Assembly: GCF_000282315.2 (NCBI RefSeq)
Contig: NZ_AKJN02000007.1
Coordinates: forward strand, 682,001 to 746,000
Length of the DNA: 64,000 bases
Direction: 5' to 3'
Source of the DNA: Pseudomonas sp. GM41(2012)
GTDB lineage: Bacteria > Pseudomonadota > Gammaproteobacteria > Pseudomonadales > Pseudomonadaceae
Shown: piece by piece, positions 41,473 through 51,100 of the stretch
Layout of the letters: the number at the start of each line of letters is the position of its first letter
Position numbering within the stretch: the stretch's first letter is position 1
Notes under the pieces: generated by a model
What the model saw: the letters and a program-made list of their open reading frames with translations, nothing else
Told to the model about the DNA's origin: nothing
The model's database searches: none
Translations under genes and position numbers: made by a program

Positions 41473-43905
41473 TCATTTTGCCGCTTGCCAAGGCAAGCCC
41501 GGGCACGGTCCGCTGGCCAGACAGCGCCAACCGCCTTCGGCCTGATTCAGTCGTTGTGCTGCGGCCAGTAAGGTTTCACGGTCGATCATCAGAATCGTCT
41601 GAGGTAGAAACTCCAGATAATCTGACGAGTGGCCGGCCAGTTTGCCCTGCCAGAGCAGTTCGGCGGCCTGCGCATTGGGCAGCGCCGCGCTATCGAATTG
41701 ATCGGCCAGTGCCTGGCGTTGGTCGATGAAGGTCTCGTCATCGATGTCGTTAATCATCCCGGCCAATCCGCTCAGGAAGTGTTCGATGTGTTCCAGCAGA
41801 TCCAGAGGGGCGACGCTGGGTGATTGCACGCCGAACAGCAGCCCTGTCTGCCCATGGATCTGCCGCAGGGCGCTGAACACCGCATAACCGAGCTGCAGTT
41901 CTACCCGCAGGCGTTGGTAAAACGGCGTCTGGCAGACGTGAGCCAGCAAGCGCCAGGCGGCTTCGTCAGCGATGTTTGCGGTTGCCGTCGGGCAAAAGAG
42001 CAACAACGCGTGTTCGCTGGACCCGGTATCGACCGCGCTCCACAGATGCTGCGCGTTTATCGGCGAGGGCGGCGAGAGTTGATTGTCCGCAGTGCCAGGC
42101 ACACGACTCAAGGCAAGGCCCATCGCCGCTTGTGTCTGGGCGGACAGGCCGGTCGCCAGACCATCCCAGCGTGCGCTCGACCAAAGCTGCATCAAATCGT
42201 CCGAGTCAGCGGTGCGCTCAAGGCAGTGATCAGGCAGCGCTTTAAGCAACTGTCGAATCGGCATCAACGCAACGCTCGGCGGCTCTTCTTGCGAGAAACC
42301 GGCATCAGGTGTTGTCAGTTCTTTCAGCGCATGTTCGAGGACGGTCGACATTGGCTCCTGTAGCCCGGTCATTTTCAGCAGCCATTCATTGCCTGATGCG
42401 CTAAAGGAAAAATCGACACCTGCCTGACGCGCGTCTTCACGCAATGGCTGAAGGCGGGTTTCCAGGCTCGCCTGAAGGTTGCTACGAGGTGCCGAATCCA
42501 GACGCCAGCGCAGGTAAACGGCACCTTCGGCACTGTTATCCGGCAACGCCTGACTGAACTGCATGGGCGACCGCTCACGACGACCGCGCGAGCGATCCTG
42601 GGCAAAGGTCCGCAGGCCTCGGTGTTTGCTGGTCTGGCCGCGGATCAGTCCGGCACTCGGGGCCGGAGCCTCGGCGCGTAAAAACGGATTAGGTGTTGGC
42701 AGTTGCCATTGGCCGGTGAAGTTATCCACAGCGCCGATTTGTTTCAGGACGTCCTTGAGGGCTGCAACACCCGATTGGGATAACTCTGTTTCACGCTGCT
42801 CGCTGTCCATTCGGGCCAGTTGCAGGGCGCCGCTGACTTGCTGTTGGCGTTGCAGCAGGGCGGCGTATTCTTCACGCAATCCTGTCCAGGGTTGCTGTGA
42901 GGCAAAGAACCCAAGCCAATCCAGTAGCTGTTCGCGGATCCCGTTGGGCGTCGCGTTGGCCGGCAGCGTGAATTCGATGTGCAACAAAGCCTGGCCGGCG
43001 AATTGATACAACGGCGCAGCTTTCAGGCTGTCAGCCACCCCGTGCTCGCGCAATTGCGCCAGTAGACCACCGGGTTTCGCGGTGTTCAGCCAATGACACA
43101 GGAACGCCAGCGCCTCGGGCGATGAATCGGGCAATGCTTCGAAGGCAAACAGCAGATCCAGTCGACGCGCTCCAGTCTGTTGATAACTTTTGTCCGAAGA
43201 ATCCATCAATGATGTAGGCGCCTGTTGCGGGACTTTTTCCCCTACGGGAATCGCAGCGCTAAAGCGCTGAGCCATCGCCCTCAACTCATCGAGACTCTGC
43301 GGCCCGGTCAGGCTCAAGGTCATCTGTCCGGTCTGATAAAACCGCTGATAGAAACCCTGCAAGGCGTGCTGGAACTCAGGTTGCGGCACCGGCAGGCTGT
43401 AGCGGTTGCCGGCATGAAACGCCCGCAGCGGATGCGCTTCTGAAAGACCGTCGAACAGCGCGAATTGCTGCTGAGCGGCCGTATCCCGAGACCATGCGAC
43501 AAATTCTGCGTGCACCACTTCCCGTTCCCGCCGCTGATCGTCCGGATTCATACGCGGATGAGCGAGCATGTCCGACAGGCGCTCCAGTCCCCCGGCAAAC
43601 GACTGAGGCGGTAATTCGAAAAAGTACTCCGTGGTGCGTTCGCTGGTCCGCGCATTCACCTGGCCGCCATGACCTTGGACGTAAGCCATCAGCCCTTGTC
43701 CCGCAGGAAAGCGTTCCGTACCGAGAAACAGCAGATGCTCAAGGAAATGCGCCAGCCCGGGCCACGCTAGCGGCACATCATGGCTGCCCGCAGCGACGCG
43801 CAACGCCGCAGCACTGCGCTTCAAATCGGGAGCATGACGCAGCGTCACCCGCAGGCCGTTGGCCAGGGTTTCAGTGTGAGGGTGGGGGTGATTCAGCGCA
43901 GGCAT
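41473..43905 (-). CDS. pqqF: PqqF, M16 insulinase-type zinc peptidase
   Basis: An 810-residue M16 metallopeptidase. The inverted zinc motif HxxEH is seen at H53-F-L-E56-H57 (LAHFLEHLLFLGTERFP), with a downstream Glu-containing region near residue 130. The four M16-like repeats of an insulysin cover the length. PqqF is thought to cut the PqqE-modified PqqA to release the Glu-Tyr unit. The start at 43905 has GGAAG five bases upstream, and the GTG two codons earlier is less likely. It is first in the pqq operon. Confidence 0.92.
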   Translation of the reverse strand: MPALNHPHPHTETLANGLRVTLRHAPDLKRSAAALRVAAGSHDVPLAWPGLAHFLEHLLFLGTERFPAGQGLMAYVQGHGGQVNARTSERTTEYFFELPPQSFAGGLERLSDMLAHPRMNPDDQRREREVVHAEFVAWSRDTAAQQQFALFDGLSEAHPLRAFHAGNRYSLPVPQPEFQHALQGFYQRFYQTGQMTLSLTGPQSLDELRAMAQRFSAAIPVGEKVPQQAPTSLMDSSDKSYQQTGARRLDLLFAFEALPDSSPEALAFLCHWLNTAKPGGLLAQLREHGVADSLKAAPLYQFAGQALLHIEFTLPANATPNGIREQLLDWLGFFASQQPWTGLREEYAALLQRQQQVSGALQLARMDSEQRETELSQSGVAALKDVLKQIGAVDNFTGQWQLPTPNPFLRAEAPAPSAGLIRGQTSKHRGLRTFAQDRSRGRRERSPMQFSQALPDNSAEGAVYLRWRLDSAPRSNLQASLETRLQPLREDARQAGVDFSFSASGNEWLLKMTGLQEPMSTVLEHALKELTTPDAGFSQEEPPSVALMPIRQLLKALPDHCLERTADSDDLMQLWSSARWDGLATGLSAQTQAAMGLALSRVPGTADNQLSPPSPINAQHLWSAVDTGSSEHALLLFCPTATANIADEAAWRLLAHVCQTPFYQRLRVELQLGYAVFSALRQIHGQTGLLFGVQSPSVAPLDLLEHIEHFLSGLAGMINDIDDETFIDQRQALADQFDSAALPNAQAAELLWQGKLAGHSSDYLEFLPQTILMIDRETLLAAAQRLNQAEGGWRCLASGPCPGLPWQAAK

Positions 43906-43953
43906 GAGCACTTCCAGAACAGAGAAGTGCCAATGCTAGCGGATAACGATGGA

Positions 43954-44748
43954 TCAGCGCTTGTTAAGCTCGCTGTAAAGCTCGGGGCGACGATCGAGGA
44001 AGTAGCGATTGGCGGCGCGGGAATCGACCATCAACTGACGATCCAGCTCACCGACAATCAGTGCTTCATCAAGGCCGGCCTGTGCGATGCGGCTGCCATC
44101 TGGCGCGGCGATGCTGCTCTGGCCGCAATACTGAATCTCGCCTTCGTTGCCGCAATAGTTGGCGTAAGCCACATAGCACTGGTTTTCGAAGGCCCGGGCG
44201 CGGACGGTGACGTCAGCGATGAAGTCGAAGGGAATCATGTTCGCCGTCGGCACCAGGATCAGCTCGGCGCCGGCCAGGGCCAGGCGTCGGGCGTTTTCCG
44301 GGAACTCCAGGTCGTAGCAGATCAGGAAACCGAGCTTCCAGCCATTGAGTTCAACCAGCGGAAACTCATCCGGCCCGGCGCTGAACATCGAGTGATCGAG
44401 GTCGCCGAACAGGTGAGTCTTGCGGTAGTTGCACAACCGCTCGCCATTGGCGTCGATCAACTGCACGGCGTTGTAGATCTGCCCGTCCTCGGTGCGCTCG
44501 GGATAGCCATACAAAATGGCGATCCCGGCCGTCTTGGCGATGCGCGCGATTTGCTGCGCCGACTCACCGTTGTGCACTTCCGCCAGCACGCTGACGGCAT
44601 CGATGCCGATGTTGTAACCGGTCAAAAACATCTCCGGCAGCACCAGCAAATCCGCGCCCTTGGCCTCCAGCGCCAATTGATGCAGACGTTGCAGATTACC
44701 TGCGACATCCAGGGGCAGCGGTGGACATTGGTAAAGGGCTACGCGCAT
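43954..44748 (-). CDS. davA: 5-aminopentanamidase (delta-aminovaleramidase)
   Basis: A 264-residue carbon-nitrogen hydrolase of the nitrilase superfamily. The Glu-Lys-Cys triad is E39 (VLPEMF), K110 (YRKTHL) and C144 (LICYDLEFPE). It lies 12 bases downstream of davB. The pair forms the first two steps of the lysine-to-5-aminovalerate route: DavB makes 5-aminopentanamide and DavA hydrolyses it to 5-aminovalerate and ammonia. GAGGA precedes the ATG. The name depends on the davB neighbour, which is strong context. Confidence 0.92.
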   Translation of the reverse strand: MRVALYQCPPLPLDVAGNLQRLHQLALEAKGADLLVLPEMFLTGYNIGIDAVSVLAEVHNGESAQQIARIAKTAGIAILYGYPERTEDGQIYNAVQLIDANGERLCNYRKTHLFGDLDHSMFSAGPDEFPLVELNGWKLGFLICYDLEFPENARRLALAGAELILVPTANMIPFDFIADVTVRARAFENQCYVAYANYCGNEGEIQYCGQSSIAAPDGSRIAQAGLDEALIVGELDRQLMVDSRAANRYFLDRRPELYSELNKR

Positions 44749-44760
44749 TTCGGATTCCTC

Positions 44761-46443
44761 TTACTCGGGCAGGGCGATCGGACCGATCTCGTTGAACACA
44801 TCTCCTGGACCCGGGTTCTCGGCGTGAGTTTCACCGCCGAAGTGTTTCATGATGCCCCACACCGCATTAAGCGAGGTCTGCACTGCGCCTTCGACCCACG
44901 CAGGCGTCCACGAAACATCGTCGCCAGCGATGAAAATCCCGCGCTGCTCGGCCGGCATATCGGCCTGCATGAAGTGCGCGTACATGCGCTGGTTGTAGCG
45001 ATAGTGACCGGGCAGCGCGCCTTTGAAAGCCCCGAGGAAATGCGGGTCGGCTTCCCAGGACACGGTGATCGGATCACCAATGATTCGCGCCGCGATGTCG
45101 ACTTTCGGGTAGATCTTCTTCAACGCATCCAGCGCCAGTTTCACGCGTTTGTCCACCGGTTGCGGGAGCATTTTCAGCGCGTCGCTCATCCACGAGTACG
45201 ACAGGCAAATCACGCCCGGCTTGTCGTCGCCGTTATCGAACAGATAAGTGCCGCGGGTCAGGCGATCGGTGAGGGTCATGCTCATCAAGTCGCGGCCGGT
45301 TTCCGGATCCTTGTCCTTCCAGAATGGCCGATCGACCATCACGAAGGTTTTCGACGATTGCATGTAGCGCGTACGGTCGAGGGCCATCCACATCTTTTGC
45401 GAGAACAGGGTTTCGTCACATTCGATCTGGGTGGTCAGCAGCCAGCTCTGGCACGTGGTCAGCACTGCTGCGTATTCGCGTGTGTCGCCCCAGTTATCGG
45501 TGACGGCAAAGCGCCCGTCTGCCGCGTGGGCAATCTTTTTCACGCCGGTACGTGGCGCGCCGTTGTGCAGGGAGCTGAGGCTGGTGCCTTGCGGCCAGTG
45601 CACGCAACGTTCCGGCACATGACGCCAGATCCCCAATGGCACTTGCTCCACGCCGCCGACCACCAAATGCTGGTGATCGTCGCAGTTGGTCATGACCACG
45701 CGGAAGATTTCCAGCATCGAATTCGGGAAGTCCGAGTCCCAGCCGCCGGTGCCGAAACCGACCTGACCAAACACTTCGCGGTGATGGAACGAGAGTTTGG
45801 CGAAGGCTTTGGAAGTGGCAACGAAGTCGTAGAAAGTGCGGTCGTCCCACAGCGGAACGAGGGTGTTCCACAGCTCTTTGAGGCGCGGCACATCGCGGTC
45901 GCGGATCGCTTGCTGGATGTCAGAGAACTGCGATCCGGCTTCCAGCGCGTCGGCCCAGGCGTCGGCGACTTCCTGGAACAGTGCAGGAAGATCCGCCAGT
46001 TTCTGTGCGTAATGGGTTTGGCCTTCGAGGTCGATCACCGTGCTGCCCGAGGCCGGTGTCAGCGGGTTCGGGAAAGGTTTGGTTTCGAGGCCGAGCTTGT
46101 CGACATAGTGATAAAACGCGGTGGACGACACCGGGAAGCGCATACCGCCGAGTTCGGCGATGATGCCTTCAGCGCCGTTGAATGCCTGGGAGCGCAGACG
46201 GCCGCCCATTTTCGAGGCTTCGTAGACGACGGGTTTGAGGCCTAGTTTCATCAATTCGTACGCGGCCACCAGACCTGCGATGCCGGCACCGACGATCGCA
46301 ACCTCGGCGCCATGGTTGTGCGCAGGGATGCTGCCCAGGCCGGCCGGGTGCTCGATCCAGTCGTCGAAGGCGAAGGGAAAGTCCGGACCGAAAATGGTGA
46401 CTGGTTTTTTACCGTCTGCAGGATGGCGATTGTTCTTGTTCAT
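44761..46443 (-). CDS. davB: Lysine 2-monooxygenase (flavin amine oxidase family)
   Basis: A 560-residue FAD amine oxidase. The Rossmann motif is VAIVGAGIAGLVAAYE (glycines 52, 54 and 57), with VVYEASKMGGRLRSQ following and the C-terminal FAD motif AGDDVSWTPAWVEGAVQT. This is the tryptophan 2-monooxygenase/lysine 2-monooxygenase branch. It converts L-lysine with oxygen to 5-aminopentanamide, CO2 and water. The davA gene directly downstream supports the lysine assignment rather than tryptophan 2-monooxygenase (IaaM), whose partner would be IaaH. Confidence 0.93.
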   Translation of the reverse strand: MNKNNRHPADGKKPVTIFGPDFPFAFDDWIEHPAGLGSIPAHNHGAEVAIVGAGIAGLVAAYELMKLGLKPVVYEASKMGGRLRSQAFNGAEGIIAELGGMRFPVSSTAFYHYVDKLGLETKPFPNPLTPASGSTVIDLEGQTHYAQKLADLPALFQEVADAWADALEAGSQFSDIQQAIRDRDVPRLKELWNTLVPLWDDRTFYDFVATSKAFAKLSFHHREVFGQVGFGTGGWDSDFPNSMLEIFRVVMTNCDDHQHLVVGGVEQVPLGIWRHVPERCVHWPQGTSLSSLHNGAPRTGVKKIAHAADGRFAVTDNWGDTREYAAVLTTCQSWLLTTQIECDETLFSQKMWMALDRTRYMQSSKTFVMVDRPFWKDKDPETGRDLMSMTLTDRLTRGTYLFDNGDDKPGVICLSYSWMSDALKMLPQPVDKRVKLALDALKKIYPKVDIAARIIGDPITVSWEADPHFLGAFKGALPGHYRYNQRMYAHFMQADMPAEQRGIFIAGDDVSWTPAWVEGAVQTSLNAVWGIMKHFGGETHAENPGPGDVFNEIGPIALPE

Positions 46444-46600
46444 GGCTGACCTTGCTGGCGACCGGACGCGGCATGCGCGTCTGAGTATAGGAAAAGATGG
46501 CAGCCATTCTAGAGAGCGTAGAACACGTTAATAAGACGCAATGTGTCGTCGTTTTGCTAATTGTTTGATCATAATGACGACTGGTCGCTACACATCGTAA

Positions 46601-46627
46601 TGTAGGAGCCGAGCTTGCTCGCGATGA
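46601..46627. repeat. Single REP unit
   Basis: One copy of the REP core (TGTAGGAGCCGAGCTTGCTC) without an inverted partner nearby, in the gap between davB and the Lrp gene. A lone unit suggests decay of a former pair. Confidence 0.7.
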
Positions 46628-46663
46628 GGCCCTCCCAGACACCAAAGAGCGATCGGCAAAAAC

Positions 46664-47125
46664 TCAAACCGGCTGCCCCCGATCAATCTTGCTGCTCAAG
46701 ATGATCGACGTAGTCGTCTTCTCCACCCCATCCACACTGCCGATCTGATCCAGCAACTGATCCAGCTGCTCAGGTGAATCGGTGCGCAACCACGCCACGT
46801 AATCAAATTCGCCACTGACCGCGCACAACTGCTGCACCTGAGCCATCGCGCTAAGGCGTCGCAACACTTCCTTGCCCGAGCGGGGTTGCACCGTGATCCC
46901 GACGTACGCCTGCAAGCCGCCATCCACGACACGTTGACCCAAACGTACGCCGTAACCGGTGATCACCTTGGCTTTTTCCAGCCGGGCCAGCCGCGAAGTG
47001 ACGGTGGTGCGAGCGATGCCCAATTGTCGCGCGAGCATGGCCACGCTTTCGCGGGCATTGATCTGCAGGGCTGCAATCAATTGGCGGTCGATTTCGTCAA
47101 GAACGGGCGGGCGGGTGTCAGGCAA
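46664..47125 (-). CDS. Lrp/AsnC-family transcriptional regulator
   Basis: A 153-residue regulator. The helix-turn-helix occupies about 1-60 (LDEIDRQLIAALQINARESVAMLARQLGIARTTVTSRL), and the AsnC ligand-sensing domain about 65-145 (GLQAYVGITVQPRSGKEVL, QLCAVSGEFDYVAWL). The start is the TTG at 47125, with GGAG seven bases upstream; the frame extends further to a GTG. It is upstream of davB on the same strand. It is a natural lysine-responsive candidate for control of davBA, inferred from position only. Confidence 0.88.
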   Translation of the reverse strand: MPDTRPPVLDEIDRQLIAALQINARESVAMLARQLGIARTTVTSRLARLEKAKVITGYGVRLGQRVVDGGLQAYVGITVQPRSGKEVLRRLSAMAQVQQLCAVSGEFDYVAWLRTDSPEQLDQLLDQIGSVDGVEKTTTSIILSSKIDRGQPV

Positions 47126-47323
47126 GGGTCGTCTCCAGCGGCACAGATCAATGGGTTGGCATGTTACAGGCACATCTCGCACCGCGGAGGGTTGATCTCG
47201 CCTCAGTACCGTTCATACCGTTTTCTACATGTCGGGTTTTTCTTTGGCTGAACAAGGCGCGATCGACAGGATGGACACCAACAGTCAGTCGTAGTCGAAT
47301 GCGAAATCGAGGGATGCGAGGCA

Positions 47324-47977
47324 ATGGAAATGACAAAGAAAATGCCGCCCGCTGTACGGGAACGTGCGTTGCAGATTGCCAATCACGAAATGGCTCATTA
47401 CGTGATTGCCCGAGCCTTGGGGTTTGAAACGGGTGGCGTGACCCTGACTGTGACCATGGACTTGCGGCATCAAGGCGGGGCGTCCATTAGCTTGGTGCGG
47501 CCAATTTCGTCGATGGACGCCATGAGGGAACATCTGGAAGCGCGGATGATGGTCCTGTTTGCTGGCGCTATGGGGCAGGCATTGGTTTCAAAGCATTCGC
47601 TCGACAAACGCGTCGATAAGTCGAAAGCGACAGCCATCCTCAAAGGAGAGCTTGGCGCGGAACAGGATTACGCAAAAATAAGGGAGTTACGGCACTTGCT
47701 GCGCAATATTGCCTACCCCGATACGGATCCGGCCTCGTCTGACCGCATAGCGGCTGAGCTGAAAGAGATTACTGATCGTGTGTGGTTTCGGACCCAAACG
47801 ATCGTAGAGGCGTTGGCCGATACGATTACCGAATTGGGACGCGTGCTGGTCGACGGCATGGTCATCGTGGAGCAGTGGGGTAGGGCGGCGGATACGTATG
47901 AGGTCGTATGGACGGGTGCAATGCTTGAACAACTGCGGCTGGTGCAGGCCATTCCAGCGTTAACGGTTGCTTCTTAA
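47324..47977 (+). CDS. Stand-alone M41/FtsH-like zinc protease domain protein
   Basis: A 217-residue protein with an HExxH motif at H21-E-M-A-H25 (NHEMAHYVIARALG). The following EARMMVLFAGAMGQALV resembles the FtsH GGRxAEE stretch. GAEQD115YAKIRELRHLL resembles the helix that carries the third zinc ligand Asp of M41 peptidases. The AAA ATPase module and membrane segments of FtsH are absent. No family name is recognised beyond this. It stands alone on the plus strand between an Lrp gene and a tRNA gene, both minus. An alternative start at the second ATG (47330) has a better-spaced ribosome site. Substrate and role unknown. Confidence 0.72.
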   Translation: MEMTKKMPPAVRERALQIANHEMAHYVIARALGFETGGVTLTVTMDLRHQGGASISLVRPISSMDAMREHLEARMMVLFAGAMGQALVSKHSLDKRVDKSKATAILKGELGAEQDYAKIRELRHLLRNIAYPDTDPASSDRIAAELKEITDRVWFRTQTIVEALADTITELGRVLVDGMVIVEQWGRAADTYEVVWTGAMLEQLRLVQAIPALTVAS

Positions 47978-48039
47978 GTTGAGATTGATCTGCACGTATG
48001 AAGATTTGAAGCCCCGAACACGTTATTCCAACAGACACG

Positions 48040-48064
48040 AAAAAGCCGCGCATTGCGCGGCTTT
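48040..48064. terminator. Bidirectional terminator between the M41-like gene and the tRNA
   Basis: The stem AAGCCGCGCA / TGCGCGGCTT forms a near-perfect hairpin with A5 on one side and a T-rich tract on the other. It can serve both the convergent M41-like gene and the tRNA. Confidence 0.88.
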
Positions 48065-48070
48065 CTTGTT

Positions 48071-48147
<77 letters not shown>

Positions 48148-48162
48148 TCAGTAGGCCGCGGA

Positions 48163-51100
48163 TTATAGCGACGGTTTCTCGGCTGTGCTATCCGAAAAGT
48201 CTGAAATGGCTATACGAAGAAACGTCGCGGCAAATTCTTCCGGTGGCAAGGGCAGGCTGACGATGTAGCCCTGGATCTGTTCACAGCCTTCGGCAGCGAG
48301 GAATTGCTGCTGCGCGAGGGTTTCGACGCCCTCGGCGATGATGGTGAATTGCATGCTGCGGCCCAGGGCGATGATGGCGCGAACGATGGCTGCGTCGTGG
48401 GGATCATCCGGTAGGCCGCGGACGAAAGACTGGTCGATCTTGAGAATGTCCAGTGGCAAACGTTTGAGGTAACTCAGGGACGAGTAACCGGTGCCGAAGT
48501 CGTCGATCGCCAGTTGCACACCCAGGTGTTTGAGTTGATGCAGCACTGCCAACGCCTCTTCAGCCTGGCTCATGATGAAGTTTTCAGTAATTTCCAGTTG
48601 CAGGAAACCGGGTTTGAGGCGGTTGTCCTTGAGCAATTGTTCGATCCGGCCGAGCAGGTTCGGCTGGCGCAATTGAGCACCCGCGAGGTTGACCGACAGC
48701 GGGCCGACGGGTTCGTAAACCTGATTCCACTCGAACATCTGCCGGCAGGCGGTTTCGAGAACCCAATCGCCGATTTGCAGGATCATGCCGTTTTCTTCGG
48801 CCAGCGGAATGAAGTGCTCCGGTGGCACATCGCCGAAGGTCGGGTGGCGCCAGCGAATGAGCGCTTCTGCGCCAACCAGGCGATGGTCGACCAGGCTGAT
48901 CTTCGGTTGATAATGGAGGTGCAGTTCGTTGCGCTCGATAGCGCGTCGCAGTTCATGTTCCAGTGCCACTCGTTCGCTGGCTTGAGCGGTGAGGTCGCGG
49001 GTGTAGCTTTCGACCCGGTTGCGACCCTTGGCCTTTGAGCGGTACATCGCCGCATCGGCGTTCTTGACCAGTGTGGCGACGTCGCAGCCATCCTTGGGAT
49101 ACAGGCTGGTGCCGATACTGGCGCTGATAAAAAACTCATGTTCGCCAGCCTGGAATGGTGCGCCGAAGCAATTGAGCAATTTGGTCGCGATGTTGTCGGC
49201 GTCACTGGATTGCTGCAGCCCGGGCAGCAGGATGATGAATTCGTCGCCGCCCAGGCGCGCCACGGTGTCGATGTCGCGCAACTGCTCCTTGAGGCGCACG
49301 GCAATGCCCTTGAGCAACAGGTCACCGACCGGGTGACCCAGGCTGTCGTTGATGTGTTTGAAACGGTCCAGGTCCAGGAACAGCACCGCGCCCTGGCCGC
49401 CGTTTTCCTGTTGGTTGTTGAGCGCAGTCAGCAATCGGCTCTCGAACAGCGTGCGATTTGGCAGCCCGGTCAGCGGGTCGTGGTGTGCCTGGTAATCGAG
49501 CTTGGCCTGGGCGTGTTTGAGGCTGGAAATGTCCGCGAACACCGCGACAAAATGGGTGACGAATTTGTCTCGGTTGCGCACCGCACTGATGGTCAGCCAG
49601 CTCGGATAGAGCTCGCCATTCTTGCGCCGGTTGGAAATTTCACCCTGCCAATGACCTTCGGCCGTCAGTTGATGCCACATGGCGGCGTAAAACGCGCTGT
49701 CGTGCAGGCCCGAGGCGAGCAGGCGAGGGGTATGGCCCAATGCTTCGCTCTCGCTGTAGCCGGTGATTTCGGTAAACGCACGGTTGACCGCGCTGATGTG
49801 TTGTTGAGTGTCGGTGATCAATACACCTTCGGCGGTGCTCTCGAATACCGTGGCGGCCTGCTGCAGCTTCTCCTGCATCAGGTGTCGCTCGGTGATGTCT
49901 CGGGCGATGGTCAACATGCAATCTTCATCGCCGATCGGTAGCGGACGGCTGGACACCTCGCAGAGGCGGATCTGTCCGTCGCTGCGGCGTATATGGCAAC
50001 TGAAGTCGCGGACGAAACCGTCCCGGTGCAGCAGATCGAGCATCTGTTTGCGTTCGTTGAGATTGACCCAGATTCCCAGCTCGAGGGCGGAACGATCCAC
50101 GGACATCGCGCTGTTGAAACCGGTAATGCGACTGAAACCCTCGTTGACCTCAATCAGTAAACCGTCGCTCTGCCGTGACAATAGCAAGCCGTCGGGTGAG
50201 GCATGGAAGGCCTTGGCGAATTTCTCTTCGGAGGTTTGCAGTTGTTGCTGGGTTTCCTTGAGCTGGCTGATGTCCCGTACGACGACCACCAAGGCCGGGG
50301 TCGTATCGAGGTCGAAAGGCTCGGCGGAAATCAGGCCGGTAAACACTTGGCCATTGTTGCGGCGAAAGGGCATCTCCAGGTTACGGATGCTGCCGGCCTG
50401 CAACCGTTGCAACAAGCCCGGCCCGACGCCGGGTATGCCCCAGATGTTCAGGTCGGTGGCCGTCTGGCCGATGACGTCTTCGGCCTTGAGACCGATCTGT
50501 TCTTCGAACGCTTCGTTGACCTCCAGCAGGCAGCCGTCGGAGAGTCGCGCGATGACTAGTATGTCCGGGCATTGCTGGAACACCGAGGCGAACTTCTGTT
50601 CCGACAGGCGCAACGCCTCTTCGGTGCGCTTGGCGTCGCTGATGTCGATCATCAGCCCGCGCATCACCGGTTCATGGCCGTGCTCGATCAGGCTGACGAT
50701 ATCGCGCACCCAAATGCAGCGGCCATCGGCGGTGATGACCCGGTAATCGTGGCTGTGATCGCGCCCGGCCAGTACTTCGTGATCACAGAAGGTCTGGGCG
50801 CGAGTCAGGTCGGCCGGGTGGATAATGTTGCGCCAGAAGCCCGGAATCAGCCAGTGAGACAAGGGGTAACCGAGCAGATCCTCGGCATGGGGGGACACAT
50901 AGCTGTAGGTGAAATCGCTGATCCGCGCTTCCCAGGCGATGGCCGAAAGGCTCTCCACCAGCCCGCGGTAATGGTATTCACTGCTGCGCAGTTCTTGTTC
51001 CAGGTCGACCCGGCGGGCAATTTCTGAACTCAGCCGGCGGTTGATCCGGATAACCATCGCCAGCACGATGATCAGCAGCAGCATTCCCGGTAGACCGTAA

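Noticed and set aside
43780..46245. 821-residue open frame on the plus strand
   Set aside because: Antisense of pqqF, davA and davB, all strongly supported by motifs.
44761..46443. Tryptophan 2-monooxygenase (IaaM) for auxin synthesis
   Set aside because: The neighbour is a nitrilase-superfamily amidase of the DavA type rather than an amidase-signature IaaH, so lysine catabolism is the better reading.
47324..47977. Truncated ftsH pseudogene
   Set aside because: The frame is intact with its own start, and the metal-site motifs are conserved; a decayed fragment would not keep them all.
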